DNA of 24,795 nt from an uncultured Clostridia bacterium (GTDB lineage: Bacteria; Bacillota; Clostridia; Christensenellales; CAG-138), in the NCBI GenBank assembly GCA_937915925.1, contig CALGGM010000047.1:1-24795 (forward strand). The letters are read 5' to 3'. Position numbers and translations under genes: made by a program. Every line of letters starts with the position of its first letter. Positions within the stretch are counted from its first letter, which is position 1. This document shows positions 7,480 through 15,655 of the stretch, piece after piece. Below the pieces are notes generated by a model that did no database searches, had not been told where the DNA came from, and saw only the letters and a list, made by a program, of their open reading frames with translations.

Positions 7480-7520
7480 GGCAAATCCCGCACCGCGGCA
7501 AAAAAGTTGCGGGGTTCGCT

Positions 7521-7620
7521 TCCAAAGCCTCCCTTGTGTAAAGGGAGGTGGCTTTGCCGACAGGCGAAGACGGAGGGATTGTGCTTTTCGCCTCTCCCTC
7601 ATCCGCCTCACCCTCTGTAA
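7521..7620. repeat. Dispersed intergenic hairpin repeat, copy 1
   Basis: Two adjacent hairpins: CCTCCCTT/AAGGGAGG (7528-7535 with 7541-7548, loop GTGTA) and CTTTGCC/GGCGAAG (7552-7558 with 7563-7569, one G-T pair), then GACGGAGGGATTG. A C-rich tail, CTCTCCCTCATCCGCCTCACC (about 7591-7611), resembles the far end of the same element inverted. A related copy in the opposite orientation lies at 23394-23453. It fills most of the 268-bp gap between two divergent genes and has no ORF. Confidence 0.65.
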
Positions 7621-7667
7621 ACATTTTTCTTTTGCGGCAAGTCGCACTGGTAAAACCCGGCTCGCTA

Positions 7668-7676
7668 TGATATAAT
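7668..7676 (+). promoter_or_regulatory. Extended -10 promoter of the glycosidase gene
   Basis: TGATATAAT is a consensus -10 box with a TGn extension; no clear -35 box is present. Only 6 nt lie between it and the ATG at 7683, and there is no ribosome site, so the mRNA may be leaderless. Confidence 0.6.
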
Positions 7677-7682
7677 GGTATC

Positions 7683-8906
7683 ATGAAGAAGTTTTGGTGT
7701 CTGCTGCTGATCGCATTGATGCTGCTCGGATGCACGGCGGAGCCGGACGCGCCGGTCGCCGTGATTTCCCCTGCGCCGCAATCGGCAGCGCCGACCTCCG
7801 TCCCGACGACGGAAGCGCCCACCGAGGCGCCGACCGAAGCTCCGACGCCCACACCGGAGCCCACCGAGGTCCCCACGCCGGAACCGACGCCGGAAGCCGT
7901 CGAGCTCGCAACGCCGGAGCCCACCGAGGCGCCGACCGAAGTACCGACCGAAATCCCGACCGAAGCGCCGACCGAGGCGCCGGTGCGCGAATCGGAATAC
8001 TTCACCGCGCCGGGCGAGCCGGAGGAGCTTTTGATGGACCGCGAGAACGGGCGCTGGTACTTCTGCGATCAGAACACAAATATTCAGATCCGCCGCGTGG
8101 AAACGACTGACAGCTCCAATCAGCCGCAGGTCTATTTCATCGCGCATGTGCGCATGCGCAACGATCAGCACCGCCCCGGCTTCGGTCATGAGACGCGCAA
8201 CGGCATGACCTCCGAAAAGGCGTACCGCATCGCGCGGCGCTACGGCGCGGTCCTCCTGATCAACGGCGACAATCTCATCAATTTCAAGGAGGCGGCGACG
8301 CTTCGTAGCTCGCTCGTCCGCGACGGGTACGCCTATCAGCAGAAGACCGGCGAGTCCGTCATGGCATGGAACGACCGCACGCTGACCTTCGACGTGTTCG
8401 ACGACAACGAAATGACGACCGCCGAGCTTCTGGAGCGCGGTTACCGCAACATTTATTGCTTCGGTCCGATCCTTCTGAAGGACGGCGAGATTCCCGAAAA
8501 GCTTGCGTCTAACCGCCTGAACGGCGAGAACCCGCGCACCGGCGTCGGCACGGTCGAGCCCGGTCACATCGTGGTGATCGTGGCCGACGGTCGGCAGAAG
8601 GATTACTCCATCGGTCTGCATCTGACCGACTTTGCAAAGCTGTTCCGGGAAGAGGGCTGCGTCTCGGCATACAACCTTGACGGCGGCGTTTCCGCGGCGA
8701 TGGTCTTCATGGGCGAACATCTCAACACGCACCTGAACATCAAGGACTACAGCCAGCAGCGCAACATTCCCGACGCGCTCCTGTTCGGGCATACGCTGTT
8801 GCTGCCCGACGAGAACGATCCCGCGCCCGAGTTCACCGGCATCCGCGTCGGCTCGGACGATCAGCTCTACGTCGCGCCGCAGGATCCCTCCTACTACAAT
8901 CCGTAA
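7683..8906 (+). CDS. Phosphodiester glycosidase family (NAGPA) lipoprotein
   Basis: A 407-residue exported lipoprotein. The signal peptide ends in the lipobox LMLLGC; the lipidated Cys is at about residue 17. A long low-complexity linker of PTEAPTEAP-type repeats (about residues 40-102) spans the wall. The C-terminal domain is of the NAGPA / DUF2233 type, recognisable by LLINGDN, FGPILL, NPRTGVG, VVIVADGRQ and the signature YNLDGGVSAAMVF. Family members cleave sugar-phosphodiester bonds, as in GlcNAc-1-phosphodiester alpha-N-acetylglucosaminidase; bacterial relatives are thought to act on wall or exopolysaccharide linkages. The actual substrate here is unknown. There is no ribosome site before the ATG, but a TATAAT box sits 6 nt upstream. 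The next gene starts 30 nt downstream and is also a surface lipoprotein, so they form an operon. The repeat coding gives a false antisense ORF at 7418-8005. Confidence 0.9.
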   Translation: MKKFWCLLLIALMLLGCTAEPDAPVAVISPAPQSAAPTSVPTTEAPTEAPTEAPTPTPEPTEVPTPEPTPEAVELATPEPTEAPTEVPTEIPTEAPTEAPVRESEYFTAPGEPEELLMDRENGRWYFCDQNTNIQIRRVETTDSSNQPQVYFIAHVRMRNDQHRPGFGHETRNGMTSEKAYRIARRYGAVLLINGDNLINFKEAATLRSSLVRDGYAYQQKTGESVMAWNDRTLTFDVFDDNEMTTAELLERGYRNIYCFGPILLKDGEIPEKLASNRLNGENPRTGVGTVEPGHIVVIVADGRQKDYSIGLHLTDFAKLFREEGCVSAYNLDGGVSAAMVFMGEHLNTHLNIKDYSQQRNIPDALLFGHTLLLPDENDPAPEFTGIRVGSDDQLYVAPQDPSYYNP

Positions 8907-8936
8907 CCGTTTTCTTCTGTGACCGGGAGGCATGGC

Positions 8937-11900
8937 ATGAAACGCACCGAAAAGCTTCGCATCCATCCGTTCCGCAAGGCGGTTTCGCGCCTCGCGCGGT
9001 ACGGTGCGCTTCTTGTGCTTCTGCTCGGCGCGTGCCTGCTTTTTGCCTGCACGCCGTCCGCCGACTCCGTCGTCATCAGCGAGGTCGTCACCTCCAACAG
9101 TACATTTTCCGACGACGTGCTCGGCACGCCGGACTGGATCGAGCTGCACAATACGTCCGGCTCGGACCTCAACCTTGCGGGCTATATTCTGACGGACAAG
9201 GAGGATCGCTACGATCTTCAGAACATGCTGCCGGAGCAGATCGTTCCCGCGGGCGGTTATATCGTGCTGTTCGCGCATGCCGGCGCGGACGCGGACGCGT
9301 TCTGCCTTCCCTTTGGGCTGTCCAAGAGCGGCGACACGCTGTTTTTGCTCGACCCCTCCGGCAACCTGATCGAGCGGCTGGCGATCCCCGCCCTGCCCGG
9401 AAATGTGTCCTACGCGCGAAGGGACGACGGCAGCTTCGGCTACTGCATCGTGCCGACGCCCGGACGCGACAACACCTCCGAGATCACGGATCAGCCCTTG
9501 CCGGTCCAGACCGAAGCGCCCGATGAAGAACGTGCGTCGGACCTCACGCTGTACATAACCGAGATCGTTTCAAACGACGCCGAGACCGGACGGTTCGGCG
9601 GCGCGGATTGGATCGAGCTTTTTAACCCGAACGGCGAGGCGGTCTCGCTGGACGGCTTTTATCTTTCCGATCGCGCGGACAAGCCCGACAAGGCTGCGCT
9701 TCCGCCGCTGACCGTTGCGGCAAACGGCTATGCAGCGATCCCCTGCGGCACGCCGGACGGCGTCGATCTTCGCATCTCCTCTGACGGCGAAACGCTGTCC
9801 CTCTATGATCCGACCCTCGCGCTCATCGATCGCGTGACCGTGCCTGCGCTCCCGACCGGACAGTCGTGGGCGAAAAACGGCAGCGGCGCGTTCGGCTACT
9901 GCGGCGCGCCGACGCCCGGCGAACCGAACGACAGCGATGCGATCGGCGCCGAGCAGATCCGGGACAGCGGCGAGGACGAACCGCTGCGGCTCAACGAGGT
10001 CCTGTTCCGCAACGAATACTCGATCGTCGACAGCTACGGCGATCACGCGGACTTTGCCGAGCTTCTGAACGTCGGAGCCGAGCCGGTCGAGCTGTCCGAA
10101 TATACCCTCAGCGACGATTTTTCCGACCCGCAGAAGTGGCGGCTCCCGCAAGGAACGCTCGCGCCCGGCGAATATCTTCTGATCTTTCTCACGGGCAAGG
10201 AATCCGTTTCGGGCGAGCTGCACGCCCCGTTCTCCCTCTCCTTGTCGGACGACGGGCTGATGCTGTATCATGCGCCGACGCGCACGGCGCAGAAGATCTC
10301 GCAGTCGGATGGGATCCCGAAAAACACCTCTGTTGGGCTTTCGAACGACGGAAGGCTTTTGTATTACAAGTACCCGACGCCCGGTACGGAGAACGCGGCG
10401 TACGTCGACGACAGCGCCCTGCTCGGCGCGTTCCCGTCGGACGACGTACACATCTCGGAGGTCTCGGCGATCAACACGGGTTCGGATTGGATCGAGCTGA
10501 AAAACGGATCGGACGCAAGCTGCGATCTTTCCGGATGGTATCTTTGCGACAATTTGGACCGCGAGCCGCGCTTTCCGCTTTCCGGCTCGCTCGACGCCGG
10601 TTCCTTCGAGGTCTTCAAGCCGGATTGCTTCGGCATTTCCGTGACCGGGGAGACCGTTTTTTTATTTGACGCAAATGACAGGCTCCGCGACGCGTTCGAC
10701 ACCGGCGATCAGACCGGCGGCTTTTCAAGCGGCAGAACGGACGATCCCGCCGTCTCCCGCGTCTTTTTCCGCAAAGCCACGCCCGGCACCGCCAACGGCA
10801 CAGCCACTTACCGCGGCAGAACGTCCGTGCCGATCCCGTCCGATACGGCGCTGTACCACAGCGAGCCGTTTTCCGTAACGCTGACCTGCGCCGATCCGAC
10901 CGCCGTGATCCGCTATACGCTCGACGGCAGCGAGCCGGACAAAAGCGCGGCGGCGTACACCGAGCCGTTGGAGATCACGCATTCGGTCACGCTGCGCTAT
11001 TATGCGGAAGCGGACGGGTATCTTCCCTGCAAGACCGAGACCGTGACGTACCTCTTTGAAACGCCGCACACGCTTCCCGTCGTCAGCATTGCCTGCGATC
11101 CGAAGGATTTTCGCGCGTTTATGCGGATCAGCTCACAGATGCGGAACTACCCGCACACCGACGCGCAGATCGCCTTTTACGAGGCGGACGGCACGCTCGG
11201 CACGTCGTTCCCCGCGAACATCAATCCGCGCGGCAACCAGTCCATCAAGAACCCGCAAAAGTCGCTGTCCCTGCATCTGCGCGGACGCCTCGGACAGAGC
11301 ACGGTAAACTATCCGTTCTGGGGCGACGGCACCGCGCTCGACTACGGTTCCCTGATCCTTCGCAACGGCAGTCAGGACTATGCGAAGGCGCGTCTGCGCG
11401 ACTCGTTCGCGCTGTACGCCGTGGAGGAACTCGGGCTTGACAGCGCGCGCACGCGTCCCGTTGTCGTGTACGTCAACGGCGCGTACTACGGGATCATGGA
11501 CCTCAACGAGTGCATGAATCAGGATTATCTCGTCACGCACTACGGCGTCGATCCCGCCCTGATCAGCCATGTGTCGACGAACGAAACCGTGCGCTACGGC
11601 AGCGCGCAGGATTTTCTGCGGGTGCGGAAGTTCGCGCAGAACAAATCCTTTGCCTCCGACGCGACCGTCGATGAATTCGCGCAATGGGTAGACGTCGACT
11701 ACATCATCGACTACGTGATCGCGCAGACGTTCTTCGCGAACTATGACGTAAAGAACCAAAGCTACTGGGCGACGGGCGATTATACGATCCGCTGGCGTCC
11801 CGTCTTCTACGACATCGACCGCTGTCTCACCGACGGGTCCTCGAAGCGAAACCTGTTCAGCGCGTACTTCGACCGCAACGGCGTGCTCTACGACGCCGCC

Positions 11901-12248
11901 GCGGGACGCGTCGTCAACATGGACCTGTACGCCGCGCTTCGCCGCAATCCGGCGTGGTGCGACCGGTTTTTGTACCGCTACGCGTACCTGCTGCAGACGG
12001 CGTTCACCGTGGACCGTCTCGACGCGCTGCTCGATCGCGTCGCCGCCGCGCTGCGTCCGGAGATGGAGCGGCATATCGCGCTGTATCATGCGCCGTCGTC
12101 GCTCTCCGATTGGGAAAAGTACGTGGCGTCCATGCATACCGAGATCCATAAGCGCCACGACGAGATCCAGAATCAGATCTGCACCGAGTTTCGCCTGACG
12201 CGCTCGCAGTGGGACGCGATCATGAAAGACGCCGCGCCGACAAACTGA
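8937..12248 (+). CDS. Lamin-tail repeat / CotH-kinase surface lipoprotein
   Basis: A 1103-residue exported protein. A basic N-terminus leads to a hydrophobic stretch and the lipobox LLFAC (Cys at about residue 38). Four lamin-tail domains follow at about 44-180, 204-330, 350-490 and 504-622, each opening with a strand like VISEVV or LYITEIV and containing the typical DWIELxN. Next comes a chitobiase C-terminal-like fold (about 640-705, RYTLDGSEPDKSA). The CotH kinase-like domain runs from about 714 to the end (INPRGNQSIKNPQKS, YGIMDLNE, and WRPVFYDIDRC near residue 952 as the metal-binding segment). CotH-family proteins are atypical protein kinases; in Clostridia the lamin-tail version is usually cell-surface, sometimes tied to cellulosomes or spores. 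The ATG at 8937 is preferred over the GTG at 8919 because GGGAGG lies 6 nt before it. Second gene of the operon with the glycosidase. Confidence 0.92.
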   Translation: MKRTEKLRIHPFRKAVSRLARYGALLVLLLGACLLFACTPSADSVVISEVVTSNSTFSDDVLGTPDWIELHNTSGSDLNLAGYILTDKEDRYDLQNMLPEQIVPAGGYIVLFAHAGADADAFCLPFGLSKSGDTLFLLDPSGNLIERLAIPALPGNVSYARRDDGSFGYCIVPTPGRDNTSEITDQPLPVQTEAPDEERASDLTLYITEIVSNDAETGRFGGADWIELFNPNGEAVSLDGFYLSDRADKPDKAALPPLTVAANGYAAIPCGTPDGVDLRISSDGETLSLYDPTLALIDRVTVPALPTGQSWAKNGSGAFGYCGAPTPGEPNDSDAIGAEQIRDSGEDEPLRLNEVLFRNEYSIVDSYGDHADFAELLNVGAEPVELSEYTLSDDFSDPQKWRLPQGTLAPGEYLLIFLTGKESVSGELHAPFSLSLSDDGLMLYHAPTRTAQKISQSDGIPKNTSVGLSNDGRLLYYKYPTPGTENAAYVDDSALLGAFPSDDVHISEVSAINTGSDWIELKNGSDASCDLSGWYLCDNLDREPRFPLSGSLDAGSFEVFKPDCFGISVTGETVFLFDANDRLRDAFDTGDQTGGFSSGRTDDPAVSRVFFRKATPGTANGTATYRGRTSVPIPSDTALYHSEPFSVTLTCADPTAVIRYTLDGSEPDKSAAAYTEPLEITHSVTLRYYAEADGYLPCKTETVTYLFETPHTLPVVSIACDPKDFRAFMRISSQMRNYPHTDAQIAFYEADGTLGTSFPANINPRGNQSIKNPQKSLSLHLRGRLGQSTVNYPFWGDGTALDYGSLILRNGSQDYAKARLRDSFALYAVEELGLDSARTRPVVVYVNGAYYGIMDLNECMNQDYLVTHYGVDPALISHVSTNETVRYGSAQDFLRVRKFAQNKSFASDATVDEFAQWVDVDYIIDYVIAQTFFANYDVKNQSYWATGDYTIRWRPVFYDIDRCLTDGSSKRNLFSAYFDRNGVLYDAAAGRVVNMDLYAALRRNPAWCDRFLYRYAYLLQTAFTVDRLDALLDRVAAALRPEMERHIALYHAPSSLSDWEKYVASMHTEIHKRHDEIQNQICTEFRLTRSQWDAIMKDAAPTN

Positions 12249-12260
12249 CCGAAACGAAAC

Positions 12261-12291
12261 AAGCCGCCTCCGAAGCGTTCGGAGGCGGCTT
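12261..12291. terminator. Terminator shared by CotH and ATPase genes
   Basis: A 14-bp GC-rich stem AAGCCGCCTCCGAA / TTCGGAGGCGGCTT (12261-12274 with 12278-12291) with a GCG loop, followed by TT. It lies between two convergent genes, ending the glycosidase-CotH operon and possibly also the ATPase transcript. Confidence 0.85.
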
Positions 12292-12304
12292 TTAATTGCA
12301 TAAG

Positions 12305-14692
12305 TCAAGACTGTGTTTCGAGCTTTTTCAGTATCGGACGCACGATCAGCGTGCCGATGATCAGCACCGCGACGCCCGCCGCCGTGATCGCGGCAAGCAT
12401 GATCCAATGCCTGCCCGTCATGTCGGAAATGTGCAGGCGGAACAGTTCGGGCAGCCAGATGACGGCGGCAAGGAAGCCCGCGCACATCAGCGAGCAGACC
12501 GCGACGCGCAGCTTGGAGAACGGCTGACAGGTCAGGATCAGATTGCCGAGCCCGATCACGCCCGCCGAAAGCACCGCCATCGTGGACGCAACGTCGTCCG
12601 GCGTGCCGAAGTAGTTTGCGATCATCGCGGCGAACGCGCAGCAAACGACGCCCGACGCGCCCGGCGCCGCCTTCAAAAGAATGCGCTTTAAGAAGTGTCC
12701 CGATGCGCGTTCGTTGCTCGGCTCCAATGCGAGGAAGAACGACGGGATGCCCACGCTGAGCGCGCTGACCAGCGTCAGATGGATCGGCTCGAACGGATAA
12801 TGCAGCGGCAAAAACAGCGCGATCAAAATATTCAGAAGGCTCAGTGCAAACGAATACAGCGTCTTCTGCAAAAACAGCGAAGCGGTTCTCGTGATGTTGC
12901 CGATGACGCGCCGTCCCTCCGCCACCACAGCAGGGAGCGCGTTGAAATCGTTGTCGAGCAGGACGAGCTGCGCCGCGTGCTCCGTCGCGTCCGCGCCGCC
13001 CGCCATCGCGATCGAGCAGTCCGCAGCCTTCAAAGACGGAATGTCGTTGACGCCGTCGCCCGTCATGGCGACGTGATGCCCCTCCGCCTTCAGCGTTTCC
13101 ACAAGGATCCGCTTGCGGTCCGGCGTCAGCCGCCCGAAGATCACGTATCGGTCCGCGGCGGCTTTCAGCTCGTCGTCGCTTACCGTACTGCAATCCAAAA
13201 ACCGATCGGCGTTCGAAAGTCCCAGCGCGCGCGCCGCGGCGGACACCGTTCTTGGATCGTCGCCGCTCATGACCCGCACCGAAACGCCCTCGTTTTTGAA
13301 CCATTCCAGCGTCTCCTTCGCGGACGGACGCAGGGTCTCGCTTAGCAGGATCAGCCCCAAAAGCCTCGCAACGGGCGGGACCGTCTCCCCGTCGATCGCG
13401 CCGTGCGCTTCGGCGAGCATCAGCACACGATACCCTTGCTCCGAAGCCTCGATCGCCTCCGGAACAGATACGTCCGTTACAAACGACGGCGCGCCGAAGA
13501 TCAGCGTGGTCCCGTCTTCGAACGACGCGGCGGATTTTTTCCGCGCCGAGGAGAACGGCAGCACCGCCGTCGCCTTCGCCGTTCCCGAACCCAGCGCCGC
13601 CTCGATCGCGCGAAGCGTGCCGGAGCTCGCCTCGAAGCCCGACAGGAACCTGCGCATCTGTTCGGTCAGCTCCGCTTCGTCCGCGTCAAGCGGAACGAGG
13701 CGTTCGAACGCCATCCTTCCGGTCGTCAGCGTGCCGGTTTTGTCCACGCACAGCATGTCCACCCGCGCAAGCGTCTCGATGCCGAACAGCTCCTGCACGA
13801 GCGTCCTTCTGCGACCGAGCTTGATGACGCCCGCCATCAGCGCAACGGAGGTCAAAAGGATCAATCCCTCCGGGATCATGCCGATCATCGCCGCAACCGC
13901 CGCAGGGATCGCTTCGTTCAGGGGCGATTTCAGCAGAAAATATTCCTCGATAAACAGCACCGCGCCGATCGGGATCAGCAGCTTGCTGACGAGCGAAACG
14001 AGCTTGTTCAGCTCGGTCATCAGCTCCGATTTCGGCGAGCGGATCCGCTTCGCCTCGTGCGTCAGCTTCGCGGCATAGCTGTCGTCGCCGACCGCGATCA
14101 GCTGCGCAGTGACCTTGCCCTCGGTCAGAAAGCTGCCGGAAAGCAACAGCTCGCCCGCCTTATGCGTGACCGAAACGCTCTCGCCGGTCAAAAGCGACTC
14201 GTCTGCCGCGCAAAGCCCGTCCGTGATCACCGCGTCCGCGGGGACCTGATCGCCGAGCCGCAGCACGATAAGATCGCCGAGCACAAGCTCCTCGGGCGGG
14301 CAGTCCCGTTCCGCGCCGTCGCGGACGACGCGCACGGTTTTCGCTTCGAGCAGGCGCAGCTTTTTCAACATGGCTCGGGCGCGAAGCTCCTGCACCGTTC
14401 CGATCAGCGTATTGGAAAAAACGACGCCCAGAAACAGCATGTTCCGCCAGGACCCGACCAGCGCGAGACATGCCGCGAGCGCAAAATTCAAGAGGTTAAA
14501 CAGGGTGAAAAGGTTATCGGCAATGATCCTCGGAACGCTTTTGCCGGGGTCCTTCGACTGCCGGTTGCTCTGCCCGCGCGCAGCGCGCCGCGCCGCTTCC
14601 TCCGACGTCAGACCCTCCTTCGGCGTCATGACCGTGCCGGGCTTTAAAACCGTCGGCTCGATCGGCGCGCCTGTTTTTTTCGCGTTCCTTCT
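12305..14692 (-). CDS. Cation-translocating P-type ATPase (P2-like, CtpE-type)
   Basis: A 795-residue ion pump with the full P-type signature: TGES in the actuator domain (about residue 170), the PEGL motif in the membrane helix before the phosphorylation site, the phosphorylated Asp in DKTGTLTTG (Asp about residue 317) and GDGVND at about 545-550. There is no N-terminal heavy-metal-binding domain and no CPx motif; the PEGL motif and the size resemble the CtpE-like group implicated in Ca2+ uptake, but ion choice cannot be read from the sequence. About ten membrane helices. The frame is open to 14746; the ATG at 14692 (MRRNAKKTG) is chosen for the AAAGGG about 9 nt upstream. Monocistronic, with a good promoter at 14726-14754. 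Confidence 0.92.
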   Translation of the reverse strand, partial: RRNAKKTGAPIEPTVLKPGTVMTPKEGLTSEEAARRAARGQSNRQSKDPGKSVPRIIADNLFTLFNLLNFALAACLALVGSWRNMLFLGVVFSNTLIGTVQELRARAMLKKLRLLEAKTVRVVRDGAERDCPPEELVLGDLIVLRLGDQVPADAVITDGLCAADESLLTGESVSVTHKAGELLLSGSFLTEGKVTAQLIAVGDDSYAAKLTHEAKRIRSPKSELMTELNKLVSLVSKLLIPIGAVLFIEEYFLLKSPLNEAIPAAVAAMIGMIPEGLILLTSVALMAGVIKLGRRRTLVQELFGIETLARVDMLCVDKTGTLTTGRMAFERLVPLDADEAELTEQMRRFLSGFEASSGTLRAIEAALGSGTAKATAVLPFSSARKKSAASFEDGTTLIFGAPSFVTDVSVPEAIEASEQGYRVLMLAEAHGAIDGETVPPVARLLGLILLSETLRPSAKETLEWFKNEGVSVRVMSGDDPRTVSAAARALGLSNADRFLDCSTVSDDELKAAADRYVIFGRLTPDRKRILVETLKAEGHHVAMTGDGVNDIPSLKAADCSIAMAGGADATEHAAQLVLLDNDFNALPAVVAEGRRVIGNITRTASLFLQKTLYSFALSLLNILIALFLPLHYPFEPIHLTLVSALSVGIPSFFLALEPSNERASGHFLKRILLKAAPGASGVVCCAFAAMIANYFGTPDDVASTMAVLSAGVIGLGNLILTCQPFSKLRVAVCSLMCAGFLAAVIWLPELFRLHISDMTGRHWIMLAAITAAGVAVLIIGTLIVRPILKKLETQS

Positions 14693-14725
14693 CATGAAAT
14701 GAACCCTTTCCCAACGAATGCTCTT

Positions 14726-14760
14726 AGTATAATACAAGCGCGGCAAAAAAACAACCGCGC
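14726..14760 (-). promoter_or_regulatory. Promoter of the P-type ATPase gene
   Basis: Minus strand: TTGTTT (14749-14754), 17-bp spacer, TATACT (14726-14731). The -35 box lies in the loop of a possible hairpin, GCGCGG (14738-14743) with CCGCGC (14755-14760). Confidence 0.65.
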
Positions 14761-14794
14761 AAGTCTATCTCATCCCGACAAGTGAGGGATCTTT

Positions 14795-15313
14795 TCACAT
14801 TGCAAACGATCCGTTCAGCCAATCGACCTTGCCGGTCTCGATGTCGTACACCGCGCCGAGCACCTCGATCGGCTCGTCCGCGAACGCCTCGCGGATCCTA
14901 TTTACGCCGTGACGCACGTTTAATTCGCACGCGCGGTTCGGATCGCCCTCCGTGCCGATCGCAGCCCGAATATCCTGTACGATGGACGCAACGAAACCGT
15001 CCGCATGCCCGTTGAGCGCCGCCGCGACCGCGCCGCAGCCGGTGTGCCCGAGCATGACGACCGTGCGCGTGCCGAGATGCTCCACCGCATACGCGATGCT
15101 TCCGAGCTGATGCGCGCCCAAAACGTTTCCCGCCACGCGGATCACGAACAGCTCGCCGATGTCCGCGTCAAAGATCTTTTCCGGGATCACGCGCGAATCC
15201 GAACAGCAGACCACGACCGCATAGGGATGCTGTCCTTCCCTCGCCGTCCGGATCCGTTTCGCCTCGCCGCCGCGCGTAAGCGAGCGCAGGTTGCCTTCCG
15301 TTAACCGCTGCAT
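14795..15313 (-). CDS. Beta-class carbonic anhydrase
   Basis: A 172-residue zinc enzyme that interconverts CO2 and bicarbonate in the cytoplasm. Zinc ligands and the catalytic dyad are visible: Cys37, Asp39 and Arg41 in CCSDSRV, and His90 and Cys93 in LGHTGCGAV. The length is near the lower end for the family (about 170-220). The frame is open to 15436, but the ATG at 15313 is chosen because AAAGGAG is 7-8 nt upstream and the longer N-terminus overlaps a hairpin and the end of rubredoxin. It follows rubredoxin on the same strand, separated by a hairpin, with no own promoter that I can see. Bicarbonate supply may serve carboxylating enzymes such as pckA elsewhere in the window (inference). Confidence 0.95.
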   Translation of the reverse strand: MQRLTEGNLRSLTRGGEAKRIRTAREGQHPYAVVVCCSDSRVIPEKIFDADIGELFVIRVAGNVLGAHQLGSIAYAVEHLGTRTVVMLGHTGCGAVAAALNGHADGFVASIVQDIRAAIGTEGDPNRACELNVRHGVNRIREAFADEPIEVLGAVYDIETGKVDWLNGSFAM

Positions 15314-15338
15314 AGCTTCTCTCCTTTTTAAGCGCAAA

Positions 15339-15370
15339 GAAACAGGACCGCAGCTGCACGGTCCCGTTTC
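15339..15370 (-). terminator. Intercistronic hairpin (attenuator or terminator)
   Basis: On the minus strand GAAACGGGACCG pairs with CGGTCCTGTTTC (12 bp, one G-U) around an 8-nt loop, followed by TTT only. It starts 8 nt after the rubredoxin stop. The weak T run suggests partial termination or mRNA processing between the genes. Confidence 0.6.
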
Positions 15371-15378
15371 CGTATGGT

Positions 15379-15543
15379 TCAGTCTTCGACTTTCTCGAAC
15401 ATGTCCTTGCCGACGCCGCAGATCGGGCAGCACCAATCTTCGGGCAGATCCTCGAACGCAGTTCCCGGCGCGATGCCGCTGTCCGGATCGCCCTCCGCGG
15501 GATCATAGATGTAGCCGCACGGGCCGCACTGATACTTTGCCAT
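15379..15543 (-). CDS. Rubredoxin
   Basis: A 54-residue electron carrier too short for a typical ORF cut-off. It has the two CxxC knuckles that bind one iron: Cys6/Cys9 in YQCGPCGYIYDP and Cys39/Cys42 in WCCPICGVGKDMFE. The middle is the family classic AEGDPDSGIAPGTAFEDLP. One oddity is an extra Cys38 next to the second knuckle, where Val is usual. Rubredoxins pass electrons to rubrerythrin, superoxide reductase or flavoproteins in anaerobes and act in oxygen defence; no partner gene is nearby. The start is supported by AAGGAGG about 7 nt upstream. It is the first gene of a unit with carbonic anhydrase, from the promoter at 15611-15639. Confidence 0.97.
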   Translation of the reverse strand: MAKYQCGPCGYIYDPAEGDPDSGIAPGTAFEDLPEDWCCPICGVGKDMFEKVED

Positions 15544-15572
15544 GGTGAATCCTCCTTGTTTGCTTTTATACC

Positions 15573-15639
15573 TGAACCCGATTGTATTCGGGCTTCATTC
15601 CCATAAAATCATTATAAACAACCGGAGCGCCGATGGCAA
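15573..15639 (-). promoter_or_regulatory. Rubredoxin promoter and leader hairpin
   Basis: Minus strand: TTGCCA (15634-15639), 17-bp spacer, TATAAT (15611-15616). The leader of about 60 nt contains a hairpin, TGAACCCGA paired with TCGGGCTTCA (15573-15581 with 15588-15597, one bulged base). Confidence 0.75.
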
Positions 15640-15655
15640 GACTTTTTTGCGTCGG

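Noticed and set aside
7418..8005. A repetitive V-G-A-S-rich minus-strand ORF
   Set aside because: It is the reverse of the PTEAP linker repeats in the glycosidase lipoprotein and has no other support.
11133..13304. A 723-codon minus-strand frame overlapping CotH and the ATPase
   Set aside because: It crosses two well-supported genes and their terminator, and the protein is low-complexity and Arg-rich.
14760..14794. A terminator after carbonic anhydrase
   Set aside because: Only a 5-bp stem ATCCC/GGGAT with a large loop and no T run is visible, too weak to list.
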